A DNA stretch of 64,000 bases, taken from NCBI GenBank assembly GCA_016720805.1, contig JADKJZ010000015.1:138956-202955 (forward strand), in the 5' to 3' direction. Origin of the DNA: Gemmatimonadota bacterium. GTDB lineage: Bacteria > Gemmatimonadota > Gemmatimonadetes > Gemmatimonadales > GWC2-71-9. Positions within the stretch are counted from its first letter, which is position 1, and each line of letters begins with the position of its first letter. Position numbers and translations under genes: made by a program. Under the pieces are notes generated by a model. It was not told the DNA's origin, ran no database searches, and saw only the letters and a list, made by a program, of their open reading frames with translations. Below, piece by piece: positions 1 to 8,220 of the stretch.

Positions 1-875
1 AGTACCGGCTCTCGCCACTCTACGTGTCGGTCCACGCCACCGATCCCGCCATCCGGCGCTGGGTCCTCCGGAATCCCCAGGCTCCCGAGATCCTGCCGCA
101 GATGCAGGAGTTCGCCGACCACGGGATCGAGTTCCACACCCAGATCGTGATGTCGCCGGGCGTGAATGACGGCGATGCGCTCAAGCAGACGCTCGACGAG
201 CTCTACGCCTTCGGCCCCTCGGTCCTCTCGGTCTCGGTCGTCCCGGTTGGGCTGACCGAGTTCTCGAAGCACCACCTCGTGCGTGAACCGGACGATGCCG
301 AGTGCCGCAAGGCGGTGCTCCTGGTCGAGGCCGCATCCGCCCGTGCCCGCGCCGAGCGCGGCACCGCATGGGCGTACGGGGCGGACGAGCTCTATCTGCG
401 AGCCCATCTCGACTTGCCGCCGGCCGAGAGTTATGGCTCGTTCGACCAGGTGGAGAATGGCGTGGGTTCGGTGCGCTGGTTGCAGGAGCAGGTGCGGGAA
501 GGCGCCGACGAGCTCCGCGGCTGGGAAGGCCGGCGGATCGCGGTCGTCACCGGCACCTCGATGGCGCCCTTGATGCCGATGGTGCTCGGGCCGCTCGAGG
601 AAGCGACCGGCGCGACCTTCACGCTCCTCTCGGTCGAGAATGATCTCTTTGGTCGGCGCGTCACCACCGCCGGCCTGCTCCCGGGCAGCGCCATGCGCGA
701 CGCCCTGCAGGCGCTCGAGGGGATCGACCTCGCCCTGCTTCCCGGCGAGTCGGTCAACGACGCCGGTTTGTTCATTGATTCGCTCAGTGTCACCGCCCTT
801 GCCGAGGCGGTGCCGATGCCGGTGCGGCTGTCGCGGACCTTTGTAGACGCCCTGATGGAGCCGTTGCCCGCATGA
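1..875 (+). CDS. DUF512 / radical SAM family protein, 5' truncated by window edge
   Basis: The window opens inside this gene. The frame is open from base 3, and the residues before the GTG at 24 (RLSPLYVSVHATD) already fit the family core, so that GTG is internal and not the start. The 290 visible residues cover the end of the radical-SAM barrel (RNP, then HTQIVMSPGVNDG) and the C-terminal DUF512 domain from about visible residue 75 on. The N-terminal PDZ-like part and the CxxxCxxC cluster motif would lie upstream. The biochemical role of the family is unknown. It is commonly found directly upstream of der, as here: its TGA overlaps the der ATG (ATGA), which suggests translational coupling. 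Family assignment is good; function is not inferred. Confidence 0.85.
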   Translation, partial: YRLSPLYVSVHATDPAIRRWVLRNPQAPEILPQMQEFADHGIEFHTQIVMSPGVNDGDALKQTLDELYAFGPSVLSVSVVPVGLTEFSKHHLVREPDDAECRKAVLLVEAASARARAERGTAWAYGADELYLRAHLDLPPAESYGSFDQVENGVGSVRWLQEQVREGADELRGWEGRRIAVVTGTSMAPLMPMVLGPLEEATGATFTLLSVENDLFGRRVTTAGLLPGSAMRDALQALEGIDLALLPGESVNDAGLFIDSLSVTALAEAVPMPVRLSRTFVDALMEPLPA

Positions 876-2194
876 GCAGAGCCACCGTAGCCCTGGTCGG
901 ACGCCCGAACACCGGGAAGTCGACCCTCTTCAATCGCCTCGTCGGTGGACGCGAAGCCATCGTCTCCGACAAGGCCGGCACCACGCGCGATCGACACTTC
1001 GGCGAGGCCAACTGGATCGGCGTCGACTTCTGGCTGGTCGACACGGGCGGGCTCGTGCCCGGCTCGCAAGACACGATGGACAAGGCGATCGGCGCGCAGG
1101 TCGAACGTGCGGTGGAGGAAGCCGACGTCGTGATCTTCCTGGTCGACGGCAAGGACGGCATCAACCCGATCGATGCCGAAATCGCCGCCGGACTTCGTGC
1201 CTCCGGCAAGCCGGTCATCCTGGGCGTGAACAAGCTCGATGACATCGCCGAGCGCGACGCCCGCTTCGTCTTCTACTCGCTCGGGCTCGGCGAGCCGTGG
1301 CCCGTCTCTGCCGCCACCGGGAAGGGGAGCGGCGACCTTCTCGACGAAGTGGTGCGCCTCCTTCCCGAGTCGGATGACGACGAGGAGACCGAGCGGATCG
1401 ATGTTGCGGTGATTGGCCGACCGAACGCCGGCAAGTCGTCGCTGGTGAACAAGCTCCTCGGCGAGGAGCGGCTGGTGGTGACGCCGATCGCCGGCACCAC
1501 GCGCGACTCGATCGACACCGACTTCGCGTATGACGGCGGCGTGATCCGCTTCATCGATACCGCCGGCCTCCGGCGGAAGGCCAAGGTCGAAGAAGACCTG
1601 GAGTTCTACTCGGGGATGCGGACGGAGCGCTCCATCGGGCGCGCCGACATCTGTCTCCTCGTCGTCGATGCCGAGCGCGGGATGCACAACCAGGATCTCC
1701 GCATCGCCAACAAGGCGTGGGACGCCGGCTGCGCAGTCATCGTCTATGTGAACAAGTGGGACCTGATCCCCGAGAAGGACGCCAACACGGCGAAGCGTGG
1801 ACAGGAACAGTTGATCGAGAAGGCGCCGTTCCTCGAATTCGTTCCGTTCCTCTACGGCTCGGCGTTGACCGGACAGCGCGTGCGCAACGTCCTCGAGCTG
1901 ATCCGCAAGGTGGCCGACGAACGGAAGCGCCGCATTCCGACCGCCGAGGTCAACACCGTCCTCGAGGCGCTGCTCGAGCGGGCCGCCCCGCCGCAGGCCG
2001 CTGGCGACGAAGTGAAGCTGTTGTACGCGACGCAGATCGAGTCGGCGCCGCCGACCTTCGTCATCATCTGCAATCGACCGGACCACGTCGCCGAGTCCTA
2101 CCAGCGCTATCTCATTCGCGGCTTCCGGAAGGCGTGGGGCTTCACGGGCTCGCCCTTGCGCCTCAAGCTGAACCGGCGGGGAAACCGGAATTGA
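872..2194 (+). CDS. der: Ribosome-assembly GTPase Der (EngA)
   Basis: Der is a double GTPase needed for late 50S subunit assembly in the cytoplasm. The 440 residues carry two tandem EngA-type G domains. The first has P-loop GRPNTGKST near residue 10, AGTTRDR, DTGG and NKLD. The second has GRPNAGKSS near residue 184, AGTTRDS, DTAG and NKWD. A C-terminal KH-like domain follows (about 355-440, ending in the basic RGNRN). Length is typical of the family. The ATG overlaps the stop of the upstream DUF512 gene, and the TGA overlaps a TTG start for plsY, so the gene sits inside a coupled operon. All key G-motifs are intact. Confidence 0.97.
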   Translation: MSRATVALVGRPNTGKSTLFNRLVGGREAIVSDKAGTTRDRHFGEANWIGVDFWLVDTGGLVPGSQDTMDKAIGAQVERAVEEADVVIFLVDGKDGINPIDAEIAAGLRASGKPVILGVNKLDDIAERDARFVFYSLGLGEPWPVSAATGKGSGDLLDEVVRLLPESDDDEETERIDVAVIGRPNAGKSSLVNKLLGEERLVVTPIAGTTRDSIDTDFAYDGGVIRFIDTAGLRRKAKVEEDLEFYSGMRTERSIGRADICLLVVDAERGMHNQDLRIANKAWDAGCAVIVYVNKWDLIPEKDANTAKRGQEQLIEKAPFLEFVPFLYGSALTGQRVRNVLELIRKVADERKRRIPTAEVNTVLEALLERAAPPQAAGDEVKLLYATQIESAPPTFVIICNRPDHVAESYQRYLIRGFRKAWGFTGSPLRLKLNRRGNRN

Positions 2195-2814
2195 CGGCAG
2201 CGCTCCTCGGTGCGGTCGTGGCGTCGTACCTGCTCGGGGCGATTCCCACCTCGCATTGGGTGGCGCACGGCCTCAAGGGGATCGATCTCCGGACCGTCGG
2301 GAGCGGCAATCTCGGCGCGACCAACCTCTATCGTCAGCTCGGCTGGCGGTATGCAATTCCCGTCGGAATCTTCGACATGCTCAAGGGAGCCATTCCCGTG
2401 GCGGTCATCGGGCCGTGGGCTGGGGCGGGGGCGATCGGCTCACTCCTGCTCGGCGTGGTGGCGGTGTTTGGCCACGTCTTCTCCCTCTTCGTCGGCTTCA
2501 AGGGCGGCAAGGGCGTGGCGACTGGTGGCGGGATCGTCCTCGGCTTCGCGCCTTGGGCCTTTCTGGTGGCCCTGCTGGTGTGGATCGTGACGACGCGCCT
2601 GAGCGGTTACGTCTCGCTCGGCAGCATCCTCGGCGCCCTGGCGCTGCCGCCGGCGATCTGGTTGCTGCATCCGGCCGAGCGCGCCGCGGTCCCCTACGTC
2701 GTGCTGTTGTCGGCGCTGGTGATCTGGTTCCACCGGGCCAACATCCGACGGCTGATGGCGGGGACCGAGAACCGCTTCGGCACGGGCCGGCCCACCACCG
2801 GGGCGACCACGTGA
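2191..2814 (+). CDS. plsY: Acyl-phosphate:glycerol-3-phosphate acyltransferase PlsY
   Basis: PlsY moves the acyl group from acyl-phosphate to glycerol-3-phosphate, the first step of phospholipid synthesis, in the inner membrane. The 207-residue product has about five to six hydrophobic helices and the three family motifs: GSGNLGATNLYR near residue 36, GFKGGKGVATGGG near 100 and the RLSGYVSLGSI segment near 140. I chose the TTG at 2191 because its TTGA overlaps the der stop and gives an N-terminus beginning with the first membrane helix. A start further upstream in this frame would lie inside der. The next gene, gpsA, supplies its substrate glycerol-3-phosphate, so the pair is functionally linked. 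Confidence 0.95.
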   Translation: MTAALLGAVVASYLLGAIPTSHWVAHGLKGIDLRTVGSGNLGATNLYRQLGWRYAIPVGIFDMLKGAIPVAVIGPWAGAGAIGSLLLGVVAVFGHVFSLFVGFKGGKGVATGGGIVLGFAPWAFLVALLVWIVTTRLSGYVSLGSILGALALPPAIWLLHPAERAAVPYVVLLSALVIWFHRANIRRLMAGTENRFGTGRPTTGATT

Positions 2815-3809
2815 GCCGGGTGGCAGTGCTTGGCGCGGGCGCCTGGGGAACGGCACTGGCCGACTTGCTCGCAAGGAAGGGCCATGAGGTGCGGCTCTGG
2901 GCGCACGAACCCGATGTCGCCACCGCAATCAACGCCGACCACCTGAACCCACTCTACTTCCCGGATGCCCCGCTCGATCCCCGCTTGATCGCAAGCAGTG
3001 ATCTCGCGGCCGTGCTCGACGGTGCGCCGGTGATCTGCTCGGTGGCACCGAGTCACGTGACGCGCGGATTGTTCGAACGGGCGGCGCCGATGGTGCGTCC
3101 CGGCACCCGACTGGTCTGCGCGACGAAGGGGATCGAGACGGAGACGCTCGCGCTGATGAGCGATGTCGCCGCGGAGGTGCTGCCACACGCGCCGTTCGTC
3201 GCGTTGTCGGGGCCGAGTTTCGCCGACGAGGTGCACGAGGGCCAGCCGACAGCCGTCGTGGCCGCGTCGCGCGATGAGGCCGCCTGCGAGGAAGTGCAGC
3301 AGCTCTTCAGTACGCCCTACTTCCGGGTGTACTCGGGAAGCGATGTGACCGGCGTCGAGTTGGCGGGAAGCTTGAAGAACACCATGGCGATCGCCGCCGG
3401 CATCCTCGAAGGCCTCGGACTGGGTCACAATCCGCGCGCGGCGCTGCTGACCCGCGGCCTGGCAGAAATTGCGCGGCTCGGTGCGGCGCTCGGCGCTCGG
3501 CCGGAAACCTTCGCGGGGCTCGCCGGGATGGGGGATCTCATCCTCACCTGCACCGGCGCCTTGTCCCGGAATCGTCAGCTTGGCGTGTTGCTGGCTCAGG
3601 GGCTGACGCTCGCCGAGTACCGCGCGACGCATCGCAACGTGGCGGAGGGGGTCAACACGGCACTCGGCGCGTCGCGGCTCGCGACGAAGCATGGCGTGGC
3701 AATGCCGATCACCGAGCAGGTGGCGGCGGTGTTGTATCAGGGGGCCTCGCCGCGCGAGGCGATCCGACTGCTGATGGAGCGGGAGCTCAAGGCGGAGCGA
3801 TGGACATGA
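2811..3809 (+). CDS. gpsA: NAD(P)H-dependent glycerol-3-phosphate dehydrogenase
   Basis: GpsA reduces dihydroxyacetone phosphate to sn-glycerol-3-phosphate for phospholipid synthesis. The 332 residues begin with a Rossmann nucleotide site (GAGAWGTALA), followed by SGPSFADEV near residue 130 and the catalytic lysine region GSLKNTMAIAAG near 185. The C-terminal helical domain contains GLGDLI-like GMGDLILTCTG. The GTG start at 2811 forms a GTGA overlap with the plsY stop, and a nearby in-frame ATG is absent. The length is normal for the family. Together with plsY it makes and acylates glycerol-3-phosphate. Confidence 0.97.
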   Translation: MSRVAVLGAGAWGTALADLLARKGHEVRLWAHEPDVATAINADHLNPLYFPDAPLDPRLIASSDLAAVLDGAPVICSVAPSHVTRGLFERAAPMVRPGTRLVCATKGIETETLALMSDVAAEVLPHAPFVALSGPSFADEVHEGQPTAVVAASRDEAACEEVQQLFSTPYFRVYSGSDVTGVELAGSLKNTMAIAAGILEGLGLGHNPRAALLTRGLAEIARLGAALGARPETFAGLAGMGDLILTCTGALSRNRQLGVLLAQGLTLAEYRATHRNVAEGVNTALGASRLATKHGVAMPITEQVAAVLYQGASPREAIRLLMERELKAERWT

Positions 3810-4201
3810 CCCTGCCGAATCCGGTGCAGCAATTCTTCTCGATCGGCGAGGTGTGTGCCCTCACCGATCTCAAGCCGCACGTGTTGCGCTACTGGGAGAG
3901 CCAGTTTCGCTTCCTGAATCCGGCGAAGAATCGCTCGGGCAATCGCGTGTACAAGTCGCGCGAAGTCGAGATGATCATGCTGGTGAAGCATCTCCTGTAC
4001 ACGGAGAAGTTCACCATCGAGGGCGCGCGTCAGCGTCTTGACGCCTACCGTCGCACCGGCGAGCTCAAGAACGCGGCACGGGCGGCGATGCGTTGGGAGA
4101 CGGTGCAGGAAGTCCGCGCCTCGCTCGACGACGTGCTCGCAGTCCTCGAGGGACGCGAGCCCGCGATCCGTGCCCAGCCCGCCGATGAAGAGGTCGGGTA
4201 A
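3806..4201 (+). CDS. MerR-family transcriptional regulator
   Basis: This is a small regulator of 131 residues (133 if the in-frame ATG at 3800 is used). I prefer the ATG at 3806 because it makes the ATGA overlap with the gpsA stop that is typical of this operon. The N-terminus holds a MerR-type winged helix-turn-helix (FSIGEVCALTDLKPHVLRYW, then NRVYKSREVE), with a short helical C-terminus and no recognisable effector domain or metal-binding cysteines. Proteins of this short type sit beside gpsA and surE in other phyla. The target promoters are unknown; it may regulate its own operon. Confidence 0.88.
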   Translation: MTLPNPVQQFFSIGEVCALTDLKPHVLRYWESQFRFLNPAKNRSGNRVYKSREVEMIMLVKHLLYTEKFTIEGARQRLDAYRRTGELKNAARAAMRWETVQEVRASLDDVLAVLEGREPAIRAQPADEEVG

Positions 4202-4202
4202 C

Positions 4203-4952
4203 ATGCACATTCTCGTCGTGAACGATGACGGCATCCTCTCGCCCGGGATCCAGGTCCTCGCCGAAGCGTGCCAGACGGTGGCGCATGTGACGGTGGTGGC
4301 GCCCGATCGGGAGCAGAGCGCCCAGAGCCATGCCTTGACGCTCACACGACCGCTGCGTCCCGTGGCGCGCCCCGATGGCAGTTGGCAGGTCGACGGGACG
4401 CCCACCGATTGCGTGCTGCTGGCGCTCGAGGCGTTGATGCCCGAGCAGCCGGCGTTCGTCTTCTCCGGGATCAACCACGGCCCGAACATGGGCGAGGATG
4501 TGCTGTACAGCGGGACCGTTTCCGCGGCGATGGAGGCCGTGGTGCTCGGCATCCCGGGCGTCGCGATCTCCTTTGCGGGTCGGCGCGAGGATCTGCTCCC
4601 CGGCTACGCGCCCATCCTGGCCAAGCTGGTCAAGCGGATCACCACACTCGACAACTATCCTCGCAACACGCTGCTCAATATCAACCTCCCCGAAGTTCCG
4701 GCCGACGAGGTCAAGGGGATCACGGTTGCCCGCCTCGGCTCGCGGGTCTTCGAGGGGTCGGTGGCCCGCCAGAAGGATCCGTGGGGCCGCGAGGTCTTCT
4801 GGATCGGCGGGGGCACCATCACGTGGAGCGGCGAGCTCGACACCGACCACGCGGCCGTCGCGGCGGGGTACATCGCCGTGACCCCGCTGCAACTCGACCT
4901 CACGAATCACACGCTCCTCGAAACGGTCCGCGGATGGCGCCTGGAGGAGTAG
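4203..4952 (+). CDS. surE: 5'/3'-nucleotidase SurE
   Basis: SurE is a metal-dependent phosphatase acting on nucleoside monophosphates and is linked to stationary-phase survival. The 249-residue product starts with the metal-binding loop MHILVVNDDG, followed by a serine loop (REQSAQSHALTL) and the asparagine motif GINHGPNMG with SGTVSAAMEA. Length and motif order are standard. The ATG begins one base after the TAA of the MerR gene. The next gene is pcm; surE and pcm are adjacent in many bacteria and are both associated with stress and stationary phase. Confidence 0.96.
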   Translation: MHILVVNDDGILSPGIQVLAEACQTVAHVTVVAPDREQSAQSHALTLTRPLRPVARPDGSWQVDGTPTDCVLLALEALMPEQPAFVFSGINHGPNMGEDVLYSGTVSAAMEAVVLGIPGVAISFAGRREDLLPGYAPILAKLVKRITTLDNYPRNTLLNINLPEVPADEVKGITVARLGSRVFEGSVARQKDPWGREVFWIGGGTITWSGELDTDHAAVAAGYIAVTPLQLDLTNHTLLETVRGWRLEE

Positions 4953-4953
4953 C

Positions 4954-5613
4954 GTGAGCGACGGCTATGTCGGCTACCGCTCCGCGCTGGTCGAGGCGCT
5001 GCAGCGCAAGGGCATCCGCGACATGGCGGTGCTGCGCGCGGTGGCCACCGTGCCGCGCCATCACTTCGTGCCGGAATCGCTGCGACACCGGGCGTACGAG
5101 GACGAGGCGCTGCCGATCGGCAGCGGCCAGACCATCTCCCAGCCCTACGTGCAGGCCCGCTCCTGTGAGTTGCTGGCCCTCACCGGGCGCGAGCGCGTGC
5201 TGGAGATCGGCACCGGTTCGGGCTACCAGACCGCCCTCTTGTCGATGCTGGCCGAGAGCGTCTTCTCGATCGAACGAGTGCCCGAGCTCGCGCGGCGTGC
5301 GCATGACACCCTGCGCTCGCTGGGTGACTACGAGAATGTCTCGGTGATGCATGCCGATGGCACCCTCGGCTGGAAGCCGAATGCACCGTACCAGGCGATT
5401 GTCGTCGCCGCGGCATCGCCCGCCGTGCCGAAGCCGCTGGTCGAGCAACTGGCGCCAGGGGGACGATTGGTGATCCCGGTCGGGTCGCAGGAAGGGCAGG
5501 TGTTGACGTTGGTGACGCGTGATCCCGATGGACCAGGGTACGCCGAGCAGGCCATCCACGACGTCCGGTTCGTCCCGCTGCTGGGCGAATTCGGCTTTTC
5601 CCCGCAGGATTGA
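4954..5613 (+). CDS. pcm: Protein-L-isoaspartate O-methyltransferase
   Basis: Pcm methylates L-isoaspartyl residues that form as proteins age, starting their repair. The 219 residues show the family entry motif TISQPYVQA near residue 58, then the SAM-binding motif VLEIGTGSGYQTA near 84 and the ADGTLGW segment. The GTG at 4954 follows the surE stop by one base, so translation is probably coupled. The next gene starts immediately after its stop. Nothing is missing from the catalytic core. Confidence 0.95.
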   Translation: MSDGYVGYRSALVEALQRKGIRDMAVLRAVATVPRHHFVPESLRHRAYEDEALPIGSGQTISQPYVQARSCELLALTGRERVLEIGTGSGYQTALLSMLAESVFSIERVPELARRAHDTLRSLGDYENVSVMHADGTLGWKPNAPYQAIVVAAASPAVPKPLVEQLAPGGRLVIPVGSQEGQVLTLVTRDPDGPGYAEQAIHDVRFVPLLGEFGFSPQD

Positions 5614-6264
5614 ATGGAATTCCTCAAGACGTTCGTCGACTATTTCCTGCACCTCGACGTCCATCTCGGGGAGCTGCTTCGCTCGTACGGGAACTGGACG
5701 TACGGCATCCTCTTCCTGATCGTCTTCGTCGAAACCGGTGTGGTGATCATGCCGCTGCTTCCCGGGGACTCCTTGCTCTTTGCCGCGGGGACCTTCGCGG
5801 CACTCGGCGACCTGAATCCGTGGGTACTGAACCTGATTCTGGTGGTGGCAGCAGTCCTCGGCGACGGCGTCAACTATCACATCGGCAAGGCGATCGGCCC
5901 GCGCGCCTTTTCGGGGAAGATCCGTTTCCTGAAGAAGGAGTACCTCGACCAGACGCAGGCCTTCTACGACAAGCACGGCGGAAAGACGATCATCCTGGCG
6001 CGCTTCATCCCCATCATCCGCACCTTTGCCCCGTTCGTGGCCGGCATCGGGACGATGACCTATCCCCGCTTCCTGGCGTACAACGTCATCGGCGCGGTGG
6101 CGTGGGTCACCTCCTTCGTCTGGATCGGCTATGGCTTCGGGAATATCCCGGCGGTCAAGGAGCGCTTCTCGTTGGTGATCCTGGGGATCATCGGCGTCTC
6201 CGTCCTGCCGATTGCGCTGGAGGTGCTGAAAGGGTGGCGAGCACGGCGGCGGCCCGTCGCCTGA
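5614..6264 (+). CDS. DedA-family membrane protein
   Basis: This is a 216-residue integral membrane protein of the DedA/SNARE-associated family, some members of which act as undecaprenyl-phosphate or phospholipid flippases in the inner membrane. It shows the characteristic GDSLLFAAG segment near residue 50, the amphipathic FYDKHGGKTI region and the FIPIIRTFAPFVAG signature near 132. Four to five hydrophobic helices are visible. It starts at the base following the pcm stop and closes the operon; the next gene is 55 bases downstream. The substrate cannot be read from the sequence. Confidence 0.92.
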   Translation: MEFLKTFVDYFLHLDVHLGELLRSYGNWTYGILFLIVFVETGVVIMPLLPGDSLLFAAGTFAALGDLNPWVLNLILVVAAVLGDGVNYHIGKAIGPRAFSGKIRFLKKEYLDQTQAFYDKHGGKTIILARFIPIIRTFAPFVAGIGTMTYPRFLAYNVIGAVAWVTSFVWIGYGFGNIPAVKERFSLVILGIIGVSVLPIALEVLKGWRARRRPVA

Positions 6265-6319
6265 GCAGGTTGATGTTCCGTTGTGCAACCGTAGGCCCCG
6301 CTAACGCGTCAGAGCGGGT

Positions 6320-7261
6320 ATGACGCACTCACTCCGACTCCTCATGGCGATCTCGCTGGCGGCCCTCCCGCACCGCGGCGCGTCCCCCTTTGCCTACGAC
6401 CGCCACGCCCCGTTGCGGGTCGCCGACTCCCTCTGGAAGCAGCAGGACGGGGTCGAGATCCGGGCGATCCGCTTCGATTCCCCCAAGGGCGGCCGGGTGA
6501 CCGGTCTCCTCTTCCTGCCCGGCAACGGTGGTCGCCATCCCGGCATCCTGCTCGGCCATGGTGCGCCGGGAGACAGCCGGAGCGAGCGGGCGGTGGAGAT
6601 GGGGGTCGCCCTCGCGAGGGCGGGGACGGTGGTGCTCGCGATCGACGCCCCCTTTGCGCGCCGGGGGGACGCACCGGTCACCTTCACCCCGTCGGATAGC
6701 GCGGATCAGGTGCAACTCGTGATCGACTCACGACGGGGGCTCGACCTGCTGGTGGCACGGCCAGACATCGATCCCTCACGGCTCGGCTACGTCGGGACCT
6801 CCTATGGCGGGGCGCAGGGTGCGCTGCTGGTGGGAGTGGAACCCCGCCTGCGGGCGGCGGTGCTCCGCGTGGCGGATGGCGGATTCATCGCTCACTTCAG
6901 CGATCCGTGCGATCCCGCTGCACAGGCCGGGGCGACGATTCGCGGCTGCCTGATCTGGACGCTTCCCGAGGGAGGGCCGTCCGAGGCCGAACGGGAGCGT
7001 TGGGCGGCAGCGATGCGCCCGATCGAACCGATCGAGTATATCGGGAGGGCGCGGGCCAGGATCCTGTTTCAGAGCGGACGGCAGGACGCATCGGTCCTTC
7101 CGGTCCGTGCGGCCCGTCTTCATCAGGCCGCCCCGGCAGGCAGCGTGGTAGAATGGTATGACTCCGGTCACCGCCTGCCGGCTGAGGCGACGGCGTCGGC
7201 GCTCAGCTTCCTGGCACGCGCGCTCGGGACACTGGCGCCCGCCGCGGCCTCCAGCCGTTGA
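6320..7261 (+). CDS. Secreted alpha/beta hydrolase
   Basis: This 313-residue protein has a weak N-terminal signal peptide (hydrophobic RLLMAISLAALP) and an alpha/beta-hydrolase fold resembling dienelactone hydrolases and acyl-peptide-type esterases. The nucleophile elbow GTSYGG is near residue 156, a candidate acid is the Asp in SGRQDAS near 253, and the catalytic His is in YDSGHRLP near 282. An oxyanion-type HGAPGD is near 77. The substrate is unknown. It lies between the DedA operon and a tRNA gene, in a separate transcription unit. The signal peptide is short, so a cytoplasmic location is not excluded. Confidence 0.8.
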   Translation: MTHSLRLLMAISLAALPHRGASPFAYDRHAPLRVADSLWKQQDGVEIRAIRFDSPKGGRVTGLLFLPGNGGRHPGILLGHGAPGDSRSERAVEMGVALARAGTVVLAIDAPFARRGDAPVTFTPSDSADQVQLVIDSRRGLDLLVARPDIDPSRLGYVGTSYGGAQGALLVGVEPRLRAAVLRVADGGFIAHFSDPCDPAAQAGATIRGCLIWTLPEGGPSEAERERWAAAMRPIEPIEYIGRARARILFQSGRQDASVLPVRAARLHQAAPAGSVVEWYDSGHRLPAEATASALSFLARALGTLAPAAASSR

Positions 7262-7306
7262 TGGATCGCGGGGCCGGGGACCCCATTCTGTCGGAGGGTC
7301 GGGGCG

Positions 7307-7312
7307 TTAGAT
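7307..7312 (+). promoter_or_regulatory. Candidate -10 element of the tRNA-Arg gene
   Basis: TTAGAT sits 11 bases before the tRNA. The 9-base string GTTAGATTC that contains it recurs 41 bases before the S9 peptidase start (see 10806). No convincing -35 box is visible. Confidence 0.4.
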
Positions 7313-7323
7313 TCTTCGGATGC

Positions 7324-7397
7324 GCCCCCGTAGCTCAGCTGGATAGAGCGGACGCCTCCTAAGCGTCAGGTCGGCAGTTCGAATCTGCCCGGGGCAT
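7324..7397 (+). tRNA. tRNA-Arg (anticodon CCT)
   Basis: The cloverleaf can be drawn by hand: D stem GCTC/GAGC, anticodon stem GACGC/GCGTC with loop CTCCTAA (anticodon CCT at 7358-7360), a five-base variable loop, and T stem GGCAG/CTGCC with loop TTCGAAT. It decodes AGG. The acceptor stem is odd: five G-C pairs form next to the T arm, but the two outermost positions (G-A and C-C) do not pair unless one C is bulged so that G7324 pairs with C7395. No CCA is encoded. The arms and the anticodon are certain; the exact ends are not. Confidence 0.88.
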
Positions 7398-7494
7398 GGA
7401 ACCTGGGCCGACCCCGCCGCGTCGTACCGAAGGGTTGGCTCCTGCGACACGCAATGCGGTACCCATCGCACCTTTCCTGAGGGGCTCCGGCGTC

Positions 7495-8185
7495 ATGCAT
7501 TCCCGATCACGACCCTGGTCCATCGTGGTAGCCGCGCTCGCATTCGCGGGATGTGCCACCGCAAGCGCACGCCCGGCACCGGTGGCGCCCGCTCCCGCGA
7601 CCACGTCAGCAATTCTTGGTGGCGACCCCGGGAGCATCGCGCGCGCGCGCCGACAGCATCCGGTACCCCTACACGGCCGCCGACATCCATTTCATGACCG
7701 GGATGATCGGCCACCACGCGCAGGCGATCGACATGGCCCGGTGGGCGCCGACTCACGGCGCCTCCGAGTCGATGAAGGTGCTCGCCGCACGGATCATCAA
7801 TGCGCAGCAGGACGAGATCGTCATCATGCAGCGCTGGCTCCGGGACCGACAGCTGCCGGTCCCCGAGGCGAAGGCCGGGCCGATGATGATGCAAATGGGG
7901 GGCATGGCGCACGAGATGTTGATGCCGGGGATGCTGACCGAGGCGCAGATGAAGGAGCTCGATCAGGCTCGCGGACTCGAATTCGACCGGCTCTTTCTCC
8001 AGTTCATGATCCAGCACCACCGCGGGGCGGTGTCCATGGTGAAGGACCTCTTCGCCACCGACGGGGCCGGCCAGAACGAAACCGTCTTCAAGTTTGCCTC
8101 CGACGTCAACACCGACCAGACGACGGAGATTGCCAGGATGGAGCGCATGCTCGCCACGATTCTCTTCGAGAAGCGCGCTCCCTGA
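7495..8185 (+). CDS. DUF305 lipoprotein, reading frame interrupted at a (CG)n tract
   Basis: An ATG at 7495 opens a lipoprotein signal (basic HSRSRPW, hydrophobic stretch, then FAGC as lipobox) and a Pro/Ala-rich linker. The DUF305 domain (YPYTAADIHFMTGMIGHHAQA, later FMIQHHRGAV) runs in a different frame to 8185. The frames meet at an alternating CG tract, 7638-7650; loss of one CG unit would explain the shift. DUF305 proteins are His/Met-rich secreted proteins, some of them in copper-resistance loci, and this one has HH pairs and a Met-rich stretch (PMMMQMGGMAHEM). It precedes an LVIVD propeller lipoprotein by 35 bases. The domain call is firm; whether the frame break is real is not. Confidence 0.78.
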
Positions 8186-8220
8186 GTCGTTCCGTTTCCC
8201 TCCACCCCCAGGAGTCCTCC

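Noticed and set aside
431..2086. Long minus-strand frame opposite der
   Set aside because: Arg/Asp/His-rich composition of a GC-rich shadow frame; der is certain on the other strand.
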